Positions 52,888 to 60,975 of a DNA stretch of 64,000 nt are shown piece by piece. The notes beneath the pieces were generated by a model. It was given only the letters and a program-made list of their open reading frames with translations. It was not told where the DNA came from and ran no database searches. The stretch's first letter is position 1. Every line of letters begins with the position of its first letter. The position numbers and the translations under genes were made by a program. Origin of the DNA: Paenarthrobacter ilicis (GTDB taxonomy: Bacteria > Actinomycetota > Actinomycetes > Actinomycetales > Micrococcaceae); the NCBI RefSeq assembly GCF_016907545.1, contig NZ_JAFBCD010000001.1, positions 3,410,001 to 3,474,000 on the forward strand, in the 5' to 3' direction.

Positions 52888-53514
52888 ATGAAGTTTTTCA
52901 AAGCAAGGGTTTTACTCTGGCCACTCGTCTTGGTCACTCCACTGGTTATTGCAGGAATCGTGGCAATTTTCGCTTCAGGCGCCCTGAATGCCCTGGCTCT
53001 CAATTCACTGTTCGGCAGCAACTCGAGCGAACGCGATTCCCAGGTGCAACAGTCCGTCACCCGGGTGCAAGAGGTTGCCCTGGTCAGCCTGCACATTGAG
53101 GGGGTGGCACGACACGAAAGTTCAGGCGAAATACTCGGAGTGGTTGTACCTGCCAGCGAGAAGACCACGCTGATCCAGTATAAGTTCGATGCAAAACTCG
53201 GCGTCGACGGGTCAAAGGTGAAAATCGAACCCACCGGTAAAGACTCATATCGGGTGACCATCCCCGAATTCGTCGGGATTGGCTACGAGGATCCCGTGTT
53301 CGAGGATCCTCTGGAAAGCAGCGAGGCGCTCAGTTGGCTAACACCGGCAGCGGTCCAAACCCGCATGATCACCAACATTCTCAGCGACGAAAACAAGCAG
53401 AAGTACATTGTTCAAAACCACGACGCCCTTCGAGAACAGGCCCAAGCCTTTTACTCTGGAATAGTCGCGAGCGTGGATCCAAAAATCCAGCTCGTATTTG
53501 AATTCGCACAGTAA
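52888..53514 (+). CDS. DUF4230-family protein in a lower-GC segment
   Basis: The 208-residue protein has an N-terminal hydrophobic anchor (about residues 8-35) and a domain with the DUF4230 pattern (VALVSLHIEGVARHES, KVKIEPTGKDSYRVTIPEFVGIGYEDP, REQAQAFYSGIVASVDP). Function is unknown. Two sampled lines within the gene are 48% and 52% GC, clearly below the neighbouring genes, and codons such as TTT, AAA and ATA are common. This suggests recent acquisition. Its stop lies three bases from the convergent LysE stop. Confidence 0.75.
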   Translation: MKFFKARVLLWPLVLVTPLVIAGIVAIFASGALNALALNSLFGSNSSERDSQVQQSVTRVQEVALVSLHIEGVARHESSGEILGVVVPASEKTTLIQYKFDAKLGVDGSKVKIEPTGKDSYRVTIPEFVGIGYEDPVFEDPLESSEALSWLTPAAVQTRMITNILSDENKQKYIVQNHDALREQAQAFYSGIVASVDPKIQLVFEFAQ

Positions 53515-53516
53515 AT

Positions 53517-54158
53517 TCAGCTCGTGGCGCCCGACGCCACCACGCCCACGCCCAGCCCGGCGATCACACCGCTGCTGACGCGCTCGACGACGGTGCCCAC
53601 CTTGGGGCGTTTGAGCCACCGCATCGCCTTGAACGCCACAACGGCGATCATGGAGAGGTAGGCGAAGGCGATGACCGCGACAACGAGGCCCAGGATCAGG
53701 GAAGTGCCCATGGTGTCGCCCCCGTGCGGGATGAATTGCGGAACCACGGCCAGGTAGAAGAGTCCCACCTTGGGGTTGAGCAGCGTGGACAGCGCGCCGG
53801 CGCCCAGGGCTGAGAGCCGACTGTACGGGAGGGGCTCCTCCCCGCCGGAACCGTCCATGCCTGCCTTGGCCGCCTTCCGGGACTTGATGAATGACGAGAC
53901 ACCCAGGTACAGCAGGTACAGGCCGCCCGCGATCTTCACCCACCGGAACAATTCAGCGGACTGCTCCAGGATCGCAGCCAACCCAACGCCCACCAACGCA
54001 GCCCACGCAATGGCACCCGCAGCTGAACCAGCCGCCGCGGCAATGCCCGCACTTGGCCTGTTCAGCGCAATCCGGAGGACCAGAAACGTATCGGGACCGG
54101 GAGTCACCGAAAGGACAAGGCAGAGGCCGGCAAAGGCTGCGAGGGAAGCGAGGCTCAC
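53517..54158 (-). CDS. LysE/RhtB-family amino-acid exporter
   Basis: The 213-residue protein has six hydrophobic segments and the LysE/RhtB signature VLSVTPGPDTFLVLRIALNRP at about residues 15-35, with a basic loop (KSRKAAKAG) and LLNPKVGLFYLAVVPQFI. It should export an amino acid. GTG at 54158 gives the usual family length; no strong ribosome binding site was seen. It is divergent from the aldehyde dehydrogenase gene. Confidence 0.85.
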   Translation of the reverse strand: MSLASLAAFAGLCLVLSVTPGPDTFLVLRIALNRPSAGIAAAAGSAAGAIAWAALVGVGLAAILEQSAELFRWVKIAGGLYLLYLGVSSFIKSRKAAKAGMDGSGGEEPLPYSRLSALGAGALSTLLNPKVGLFYLAVVPQFIPHGGDTMGTSLILGLVVAVIAFAYLSMIAVVAFKAMRWLKRPKVGTVVERVSSGVIAGLGVGVVASGATS

Positions 54159-54320
54159 AAGCTCGATTATCAGGCACGGCTGCCGGGACGGAAAGCGTTC
54201 ACTTCCCGTCAAGGGCTGTTCGTTCAACGACAAGCACACCGCAAGTGACTCCCACCACACTGGAAACAAACGTTGCGTGCCCCACCGGACGCCACGACTT
54301 ACTACCTGAGCGGAGTACCA

Positions 54321-55733
54321 ATGGAGACTTACGACGCCCTGCTGGCCTCGATCACCCCGGCCGCCGGCCAGAACAGCCGCACCATTCTTGACCCTGCGAC
54401 GGGCGAGGCTGTTGGCGAGGCACCCGTTCACACCGTGGAAGACCTGCAGGCCGCAATCGACGCAGCAGCCGCAGCGCAACCTGCCTGGGCTGCGCTGGGC
54501 CACGACGCCAGGTCCGCCGCGCTCCTGAAAGCAGCCGACGCCGTCGAACGTTCCGCCGAAGAACTTGCCCGGCTGCTCTCCCGCGAGCAAGGCAAGCCGC
54601 TGAACGGCCCCAATGCCCGCTTCGAAGTGGGCGCCTGCTCCGCGTGGCTCCGTGCCACCGCGGGCACTCCGCTGGAACCCGAGGTGGTGGTTGATGACGG
54701 CGAAACGCACGCCGAACTGCACTACCGGCCCATCGGCGTGGTGGGTGCAATTGGCCCGTGGAACTGGCCCATGATGATCACCATTTGGCAGATCGCGCCA
54801 GCGCTCCGCATGGGCAATGCGGTGGTGGTCAAGCCCTCCGAATACACTCCGCTGTCCGTGCTGGCGCTGATTTCCATCATCAACCAGGAACTGCCTGAGG
54901 GCCTGCTGTCCGTAGTCTCGGGCGGCCGCGACGTCGGCGAAGCGCTGGCCTCACACGATGCCATTGGAAAGGTGATGTTCACCGGGTCCACAGCTACGGG
55001 CAAGGCGATCATCCGGTCCTCTGCGGACACCGTCAAGCGGCTCACGCTGGAGCTCGGCGGCAACGACGCCGGAATTGTGCTGCCAGACTCCGATCCCAAG
55101 GCAATTGCGGAGGGCTTGTTCTGGGGCGCTTTCATCAACACCGGACAAACCTGCGCCGCCCTGAAGCGCCTGTACGTCCACGAGTCCCAGTACGAGGCCG
55201 TCTGTTCCGAGCTCGCCGCTGTTGCCGCCGCCATGCCCATGGGCAACGGGCTGGATGAGAACAATGTGCTTGGTCCGCTGCAGAACCGGCAGCAGTACAA
55301 CATTGTTGCCCGGCTGGTGGACGCCGCCCGCGAGTCCGGCGCCCGGATCCTGGTGGGCGGAAACCCCGACGACAACCAGCCCGGCAACTTCTACCCCACC
55401 ACCCTGGTGGCGGACATCGACAATGACAATCCGCTGGTGGCCGAGGAACAGTTTGGCCCGGCACTGCCGATCATCAAATACAGCACCGTTGACGAGGCGG
55501 TGGCCAAGGCGAACGCGCTCGACGTCGGACTGGGCGCCTCTGTTTGGTCCTCCGACCTGGGTGCCGCACGGGAAGTCGCCGCCCGCATCCAGGCCGGAAC
55601 CGTGTGGATCAACAAGCACGGTGCCGTGGACCCCCGGGTGCCGTTCGGCGGGGCAAAGCAATCAGGCTACGGCTTGGAATTCGGCGCCGAAGGCCTGAAG
55701 GCATTGGGCGTTCCGCAGGTGATCAACGGCTGA
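54321..55733 (+). CDS. NAD(P)-dependent aldehyde dehydrogenase
   Basis: The 470-residue enzyme has the aldehyde dehydrogenase catalytic Glu244 in LELGGNDAGI and Cys278 in NTGQTCAALKRLYV, plus the Rossmann segment VMFTGSTATGKAI and the signature PWNWPMMI near 145. It oxidises an aldehyde to an acid. Lying 2.3 kb from the amine oxidase, it could oxidise the phenylacetaldehyde that enzyme makes; this link is inferred. The ATG at 54321 follows GCGGAG. pheA follows closely. Confidence 0.9.
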   Translation: METYDALLASITPAAGQNSRTILDPATGEAVGEAPVHTVEDLQAAIDAAAAAQPAWAALGHDARSAALLKAADAVERSAEELARLLSREQGKPLNGPNARFEVGACSAWLRATAGTPLEPEVVVDDGETHAELHYRPIGVVGAIGPWNWPMMITIWQIAPALRMGNAVVVKPSEYTPLSVLALISIINQELPEGLLSVVSGGRDVGEALASHDAIGKVMFTGSTATGKAIIRSSADTVKRLTLELGGNDAGIVLPDSDPKAIAEGLFWGAFINTGQTCAALKRLYVHESQYEAVCSELAAVAAAMPMGNGLDENNVLGPLQNRQQYNIVARLVDAARESGARILVGGNPDDNQPGNFYPTTLVADIDNDNPLVAEEQFGPALPIIKYSTVDEAVAKANALDVGLGASVWSSDLGAAREVAARIQAGTVWINKHGAVDPRVPFGGAKQSGYGLEFGAEGLKALGVPQVING

Positions 55734-55806
55734 CGCGATGCCTGCCCGCGGCCATAGCGTGGACGCGTTTGGGTGGCCCGGCTCACTGCATGAAATTATG
55801 GGCACC

Positions 55807-56664
55807 ATGTCCCAGAAGATTGCGTATCAAGGTGAGCCGGGAGCCAACTCGGATCTCGCGTGCAAGCAAATGTTCCCCGCTATGGAGAGCGTCCCGTGTG
55901 CAAGCTTTGAGGACGCCTTTGAGCTGGTCTCCTCCGGGGCCGCGGACCTGGCCATGATCCCGATCGAGAACTCCATTGCAGGACGCGTAGCCGACATCCA
56001 CGTCCTGCTCCCCCAGTCCAACCTGCAGATTGTGGGCGAGTACTTCCTGCCCATCCGCTTTGATCTCCTGGGGATTCCGGGCAGCACCATCGAGGGTGCC
56101 ACCGAGGTCCACAGCCACATCCACGCGCTGGGCCAGTGCCGGCGGATCATCCGCGAAGCAGGCCTGAAGCCGGTCATTGCGGGCGACACGGCCGGGTCGG
56201 CGCGCGAGGTACGCGACTGGAACGATCCCCGAAAACTCTCCCTGGCTCCCCCTTTGGCCGCCCAGCTGTACGGTCTGGAAGTCCTGGCGTCCGGCGTCGA
56301 GGACGACCCCACCAACACCACCCGCTTTGTGGTGCTGGCCCGCGAGCGCGAGCTTCCCACCAAGGAAGAGTTGCCCGCCCCGGCCATCACCACTTTTGTA
56401 TTCCGCGTCCGCAACGTTCCATCGGCCCTGTACAAGGCGCTGGGTGGATTCGCCACCAACGGCCTCAACATGACGCGCTTGGAGAGCTACATGGTGGGCG
56501 ACGAATTCGCAGCCACCATGTTCATCTCCGATGTGGAGGGGCACCCGGAAGACCCACGGTTGAGGCGTGCCTTGGAGGAATTGGAATTCTTCACCACCGA
56601 GGTCCGGGTGTTGGGCGTCTACGCCGCTGATGGCTACCGGGAACGGAACACGGTCAGCGCGTAG
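55807..56664 (+). CDS. pheA: Prephenate dehydratase
   Basis: The 285-residue enzyme converts prephenate to phenylpyruvate in phenylalanine synthesis. The dehydratase domain is clear (KIAYQGEPGANSDLACKQMFP, LAMIPIENSIAGRVADIHVLL, AGDTAGSAREV, TRFVVLAR). A C-terminal ACT domain follows (TTFVFRVRNVPSALYKALGGFATNGLNMTRLESYM), which binds phenylalanine for feedback control. Met at 55807 was chosen; 55798 is possible. It ends at a strong terminator. Confidence 0.93.
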   Translation: MSQKIAYQGEPGANSDLACKQMFPAMESVPCASFEDAFELVSSGAADLAMIPIENSIAGRVADIHVLLPQSNLQIVGEYFLPIRFDLLGIPGSTIEGATEVHSHIHALGQCRRIIREAGLKPVIAGDTAGSAREVRDWNDPRKLSLAPPLAAQLYGLEVLASGVEDDPTNTTRFVVLARERELPTKEELPAPAITTFVFRVRNVPSALYKALGGFATNGLNMTRLESYMVGDEFAATMFISDVEGHPEDPRLRRALEELEFFTTEVRVLGVYAADGYRERNTVSA

Positions 56665-56674
56665 GCGCCTGCAT

Positions 56675-56706
56675 CCTGTGGTCCGGGCCGAGGCCCGGAC
56701 CACAGG
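56675..56706. terminator. Strong convergent terminator
   Basis: CCTGTGGTCCGGGCC (56675-56689) pairs perfectly with 56692-56706, leaving a two-base gap (effectively a four-base loop). It lies between the pheA stop and the convergent MMPL gene stop. Confidence 0.85.
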
Positions 56707-56715
56707 AGAGGACAC

Positions 56716-58890
56716 TCAGCGTCCCACGGGGGCGCCTTCTTCTTCATGCTCGCGGATCACGGCATCGCGCGGGGACCGTCCAAGCTTGCTGGGCCACCAG
56801 ATCTTGCTGCCAATGTCGTAAGCCAGCGCAGGAACCAGCAGAGACCGGACCAGGACCGTGTCCAGCAGCACGCCGAATGCCACAATGAATGCCAGTTGCA
56901 CCAGGAACATGATGGGGATGACACCCAGGGCCGCGAACGTGGCCGCCAACACCACGCCGGCGGAGGTGATCACGCCACCGGTCACGGCCAGCCCGCGGAG
57001 GATGCCCGGCCGGGTTCCATGCTTCAACGATTCCTCGCGCACCCTGCTCATCAGGAAGATGTTGTAGTCCACACCCAACGCAACAAGGAACACGAATCCG
57101 AACAGCGGAACGGTGGCATCAGCTCCGGAGAACTTGAAAATCCCGTTGAACACCCAGGCAGAGACGCCCAGGGCTGCAGCGTAGGAGAGCACCACGGACA
57201 GCACCAGCAGCACCGGCGCCACCACGGATCGCAGCAGGAGCATCAGGATGAAGAGGATCACCACCAGAACCACCGGAATGATCACCAGGAGGTCGCGCTG
57301 GGCGGTGGTGTTGGTATCCAGGGCTGTCGCCGTGACCCCACCCACCAAGGCTTGGGAATCAACGTCGCGGACCTCGGTTCGCAGTGCCTTCACTGCGTTC
57401 TCGGCTTCGATCGAGTCGGCTGCGGAGTTCAGGGTGGCGTTGATGAGCACCCTGCCATCACGGACCGCGGGTTCGGTGGGGGCGCCCGGGGCTCCGGTGA
57501 TGGGGACGTTCCCGTCGGCCAACAGGTAGGCGTCCCCCACGCCGTCGGCCGCTTTGACCTTGTCCAGGACTTGCTGCGCGGAGCCTTGGGAGGCCACCAC
57601 GACGGCGGGGCTGCCGCTGCCGGCGTCGAAGTGGCGCGCCAGAGCGTCCTGGCCGTCCACGGCGTCCGACTTGGCGAGGATGACGTCCGTTTGCGGGACA
57701 CCGTTTGCTTTGAGTTGGAGAACACCGGCGGATGCCACCAAGAGCAGCAGGACCGACGCTATCCACACCACGCGCGGGCGCTTGGAAACCAGCGTGCCGA
57801 CTCCCTTCCACAGACCCTTTTGTCCTTCCAGGCCGGTGACCAGCTCGGGTTCGCGCTGGTCGTCGGGAAGGAGCTTGGGACGGAAGGGCCAGAAAGCGGC
57901 GCGGCCCAGCAGTGCCATGAGCGCGGGCAGGAGAGTGAGCGCGGCGAACAGCGAGCAGAGGATGCCGGCCGCAGCCACGGGCCCCAGCGCCTTGTTGGAG
58001 TTCAGATCTGAGAAGAGCAGGCACAGGAGCGCGATGATCACGGTGGCGCCCGAGGCCAGGATCGGCTCGAAGGACGCCTTCCACGCGGTGATGACGGCCT
58101 GCGTGCGGTTGGTGGTGTGGGTCAGTGCTTCACGGAAGCGCGCCACGTACAGCAGTGCGTAGTCCGTTGCCGCGCCGATCACCAGGATGGACAGGATGCC
58201 TTGGCTTTGGCCGTTGAGCTGGATCCAGCCCAGCTTGGCCATGCCGAAGACCAGCAGAATCGCCGCGCAGAGGGCGAACACCGAGGTGAAAAGTACCGCC
58301 AGCGGGAGCACCACGGACCGGTACACCAGCAACAGGATCACGAACACGGCGCCCAGTGCCACCAGCAGCAGGATGCCGTCGATGCCACCGAACGCGTTGA
58401 CCAGATCCGCCGTGAGGCCGGCCGGGCCGGTGACGTAGGCCTTCATGCCATCGGGGGCGCCGGGCTGGACCACGTCACGGAGTTCCTTGACCTTCTCCCT
58501 CAGCTCGTCCGAGGACGCCATGGGGACAATGAACTGCACAGCCTTGCTGTCCTGGGAAGGAATGGGGCCGACGACGGCGCTCCCCAGCTTGAGTGCGTCA
58601 ATGTCGCCTTTGAGCTTGGCTGCTTGAGCCAGTTGGGCCGGGGTGAAAGGGGCGTCGTTTTCGACGATGACCACGGCGGGGATTTCTTCGGAATCCCTGA
58701 ACTTGGCCTGCCATTCGCCGGCCTCGGTGGCTTCAGCACCGGCGGGCAGGAAGGAGGCTTGATCGTTGGAGGAGACTTCACTGAGCCGCCCGAATGTGGG
58801 GCCGCCGATTCCGGCAATGCCCAGCCAGGTGATGACCAGCACCACGGGCACCAGCCATCTCAGCCAGAACGGAACTTTCTGCGCGTTCAT
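56716..58890 (-). CDS. MMPL/RND-family transporter
   Basis: The 724-residue protein has about twelve membrane helices with two large extracytoplasmic loops after helices 1 and 7, the layout of MMPL transporters that export lipids or drugs using the proton gradient. Typical segments are GQSQGILSILVIGAATDYALLYVARFREAL and FVFLVALGVDYNIFLMSRVREE. The ATG at 58890 has AAGGA upstream. It is divergent from a MarR regulator, with an operator-like palindrome between. Confidence 0.9.
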   Translation of the reverse strand: MNAQKVPFWLRWLVPVVLVITWLGIAGIGGPTFGRLSEVSSNDQASFLPAGAEATEAGEWQAKFRDSEEIPAVVIVENDAPFTPAQLAQAAKLKGDIDALKLGSAVVGPIPSQDSKAVQFIVPMASSDELREKVKELRDVVQPGAPDGMKAYVTGPAGLTADLVNAFGGIDGILLLVALGAVFVILLLVYRSVVLPLAVLFTSVFALCAAILLVFGMAKLGWIQLNGQSQGILSILVIGAATDYALLYVARFREALTHTTNRTQAVITAWKASFEPILASGATVIIALLCLLFSDLNSNKALGPVAAAGILCSLFAALTLLPALMALLGRAAFWPFRPKLLPDDQREPELVTGLEGQKGLWKGVGTLVSKRPRVVWIASVLLLLVASAGVLQLKANGVPQTDVILAKSDAVDGQDALARHFDAGSGSPAVVVASQGSAQQVLDKVKAADGVGDAYLLADGNVPITGAPGAPTEPAVRDGRVLINATLNSAADSIEAENAVKALRTEVRDVDSQALVGGVTATALDTNTTAQRDLLVIIPVVLVVILFILMLLLRSVVAPVLLVLSVVLSYAAALGVSAWVFNGIFKFSGADATVPLFGFVFLVALGVDYNIFLMSRVREESLKHGTRPGILRGLAVTGGVITSAGVVLAATFAALGVIPIMFLVQLAFIVAFGVLLDTVLVRSLLVPALAYDIGSKIWWPSKLGRSPRDAVIREHEEEGAPVGR

Positions 58891-58931
58891 GTGTCCTTCT
58901 TCTGTGGGGATGCGGAGGATCTTTATTCCAG

Positions 58932-58948
58932 CATAGATTATCTCTATG
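58932..58948. promoter_or_regulatory. Candidate MarR operator
   Basis: CATAGA-TTATC-TCTATG is a perfect six-base inverted repeat in an AT-rich segment 41 bases before the MMPL ATG, the kind of site bound by MarR proteins. Confidence 0.5.
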
Positions 58949-59054
58949 ATGGAACTATTCCAAGAGTGATTAACTATGGATGAGCTCAACAGCCCCTGCC
59001 GGGAGTAATATCCGGTAGGCAACAATCCACTACTCACGCCGGCAGGAGGGCGCT

Positions 59055-59612
59055 ATGACTGACCCAGTGGTTCAGCGCCCGGACGACGCCGGCGAACCCG
59101 GCCGCCACACTCCCGGCGGCGCACCCGGGGGCGGCAGGCCACAGGATGCGGCACCGCAGGAGTTGGTGCGACTCCTTCAGGACTTCACGTTGGAGGCCAA
59201 CCACTACGTGGACGCGGCCGGCGGCACGAACGACATGCACCGCACGGACCTCAATGCCTTGGCCGTCATCATGCGGCACTCCGCGGCAGGCAAAGTGGTA
59301 ACCCCCGGTGTGCTGCGCTCCGAACTGCGGCTGAGTTCACCCGCCACCACCGCTTTGGTGGACCGGCTCCATGCCTCCGGCCACGTGGTCCGCGAACGAT
59401 TGGGCACGGACCGGCGTCAGGTCCAGCTCCACATGACCCCCAAGGCCTACAAGGACGGAAGTGCCATGTTCATGCCGCTGGCTATCCACATGGGCCGGGC
59501 CATGGCCACCTACAGCGCTGAAGAGCTGGATGTGGTGACCCGCTTCATGACGGACATGGTGGACGCAACCCTGGCTGCCCGGGACGAAGCCACAGGCACG
59601 GAAGCCGGCTGA
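59055..59612 (+). CDS. MarR-family regulator
   Basis: The 185-residue regulator has a Gly/Pro-rich N-terminal tail (about 1-34) and a MarR winged helix (TDLNALAVIMRHSAAGKVVTPGVLRSELRLSSPATTALVDRLHASGHVVRERLGTDRRQVQLHMTPKAY). GGAGGG precedes the ATG. It is divergent from the MMPL transporter gene and probably represses it. Confidence 0.88.
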   Translation: MTDPVVQRPDDAGEPGRHTPGGAPGGGRPQDAAPQELVRLLQDFTLEANHYVDAAGGTNDMHRTDLNALAVIMRHSAAGKVVTPGVLRSELRLSSPATTALVDRLHASGHVVRERLGTDRRQVQLHMTPKAYKDGSAMFMPLAIHMGRAMATYSAEELDVVTRFMTDMVDATLAARDEATGTEAG

Positions 59613-59674
59613 AGTACTGCGCCCATTGCAGCACGTTCCGCCGAAACACCGCCACCAAGTTGTAGCGTTTCCCT

Positions 59675-60493
59675 ATGAACGCGCAGCAGCAGCCTGAAGA
59701 TGTCTACACCCATGGACACCACGAGTCGGTTGTCCGTGCCCACGCATCACGAACAGTGGAAAACTCTGCGGCTTTTGTGATGCCCTACCTCACTCCCGGG
59801 ACCACCGTGCTCGACGTCGGATGCGGACCGGGCAGCATCACCTGCGATTTCGCGGGGCTGGTTTCCCCGGCGCAGGTGATCGGCCTGGACCGATCAGCTG
59901 ACGTGGTGGCCCAGGCAACCGGGCTGGCCGGCGAGCGCGGCGTGGACAACGTCTCCTTCCAGACCGGCAACATCTACGACCTGGACTTCGAGGACGAATC
60001 CTTTGACGTGGTCCACGCGCACCAGGTCCTGCAGCACCTCACGGACCCCGTCGCTGCGCTGCGTGAAATGCGCCGGGTAGCCAAGCCCGGCGCCATTGTT
60101 GCCGTGCGCGACGCTGATTTCCATGGGATGAGCTGGTACCCGGAGCTGCCGGAGCTTGATGAGTGGATGGATTTGTACCAGAAGATCGCCAGGCGGAACG
60201 GGGCTGAACCCGACGCCGGGCGACGACTGGTCTCGTGGGCACAGCAGGCGGGTTTCACCCAAGTGGGGCCCAGCAGCAGCAACTGGTTGTACGCCACCGC
60301 ACAACAACGTGCGTGGCAGGCCCGGGTATGGAGCGAACGGGTATTGCACTCGGCATTCGCCGAACAAGCGCTGGAATACGGCCTGGCCAACGAGGCGGAC
60401 CTGGCCAGGATTGCGGCGGGGTGGCACCGGTGGGGCGCCACCGATGACGGCTATTTCCTCATTCCCAACGGCGAAGTAATCGCCAGGGCCTGA
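59675..60493 (+). CDS. SAM-dependent methyltransferase
   Basis: The 272-residue class I methyltransferase has motif I VLDVGCGPGSITCDFAG, followed by VIGLDRSADVVAQA, FDVVHAHQVLQHLTDPVAALREMRRVAKPGAIVAVRD (motifs post I-III). The acceptor substrate is unknown; it resembles the UbiE/methyltransferase-11 type. Confidence 0.88.
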   Translation: MNAQQQPEDVYTHGHHESVVRAHASRTVENSAAFVMPYLTPGTTVLDVGCGPGSITCDFAGLVSPAQVIGLDRSADVVAQATGLAGERGVDNVSFQTGNIYDLDFEDESFDVVHAHQVLQHLTDPVAALREMRRVAKPGAIVAVRDADFHGMSWYPELPELDEWMDLYQKIARRNGAEPDAGRRLVSWAQQAGFTQVGPSSSNWLYATAQQRAWQARVWSERVLHSAFAEQALEYGLANEADLARIAAGWHRWGATDDGYFLIPNGEVIARA

Positions 60494-60541
60494 CCGCGGA
60501 AAAGGCTGCCCGGAAAATAACCAAGGAAAATTCATTCAGCA

Positions 60542-60568
60542 TGTAGAAATGCCCTGCACTGTTCCGAC
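60542..60568 (+). promoter_or_regulatory. Candidate ECF42-dependent promoter
   Basis: TGTAGA at 60542-60547, 17 bases, then CGAC at 60565-60568. As I recall, ECF42 sigma factors prefer TGTCGA and CGA/TC boxes, so this is a one-mismatch match, 48 bases before the DGPF gene. Confidence 0.45.
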
Positions 60569-60615
60569 CCACCAGTGAAAGCACCCGCACGAGGTGCCCT
60601 CTCAAGGAGTTTCAG

Positions 60616-60975
60616 ATGAAATACATGATCATGATGTTCGGTTCGGCAGAAGGCATGATGGAGACGGCCGACCCCGGATGGATCAAGGAAATGATCGGTT
60701 TCATGATCCAGATCGACAAGGACCTCACCGAGTCCGGAGAGCTGGTCTTCAATGCGGGCCTGGCCGACGGCAGTGCCGCCAAGCTGGTCAAGCAGACCCC
60801 CGATGGCGTGATCACCACGGACGGCCCCTTCGCCGAGTCCAAGGAATCGTTGGTGGGTTATTGGGTGGTTGACGTGGCCAGCGAGGAACGCGCCGTGGAA
60901 ATCTGCTCCAGCATTGTGAAGTACTCCCAAGTGGTTGAGCTCCGCCCGCTGGCCGATGGACCTCCGGAGGTCTGA
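60616..60975 (+). CDS. YciI-like DGPF-domain protein
   Basis: The 119-residue protein has the YciI fold (MKYMIMMFGS) and the DGPF motif TTDGPFAESKES near 75. Such proteins are the standard partners of ECF42 sigma factors, whose gene starts directly after this stop. AAGGAG precedes the ATG by 8 bases. Function is unproven. Confidence 0.9.
   Translation: MKYMIMMFGSAEGMMETADPGWIKEMIGFMIQIDKDLTESGELVFNAGLADGSAAKLVKQTPDGVITTDGPFAESKESLVGYWVVDVASEERAVEICSSIVKYSQVVELRPLADGPPEV

Noticed and set aside
56746..58011. A 421-codon plus-strand frame antisense to the MMPL gene
   Set aside because: The composition (many His, Gln, Gly) is typical of shadow frames, and the opposite strand encodes a clear transporter.
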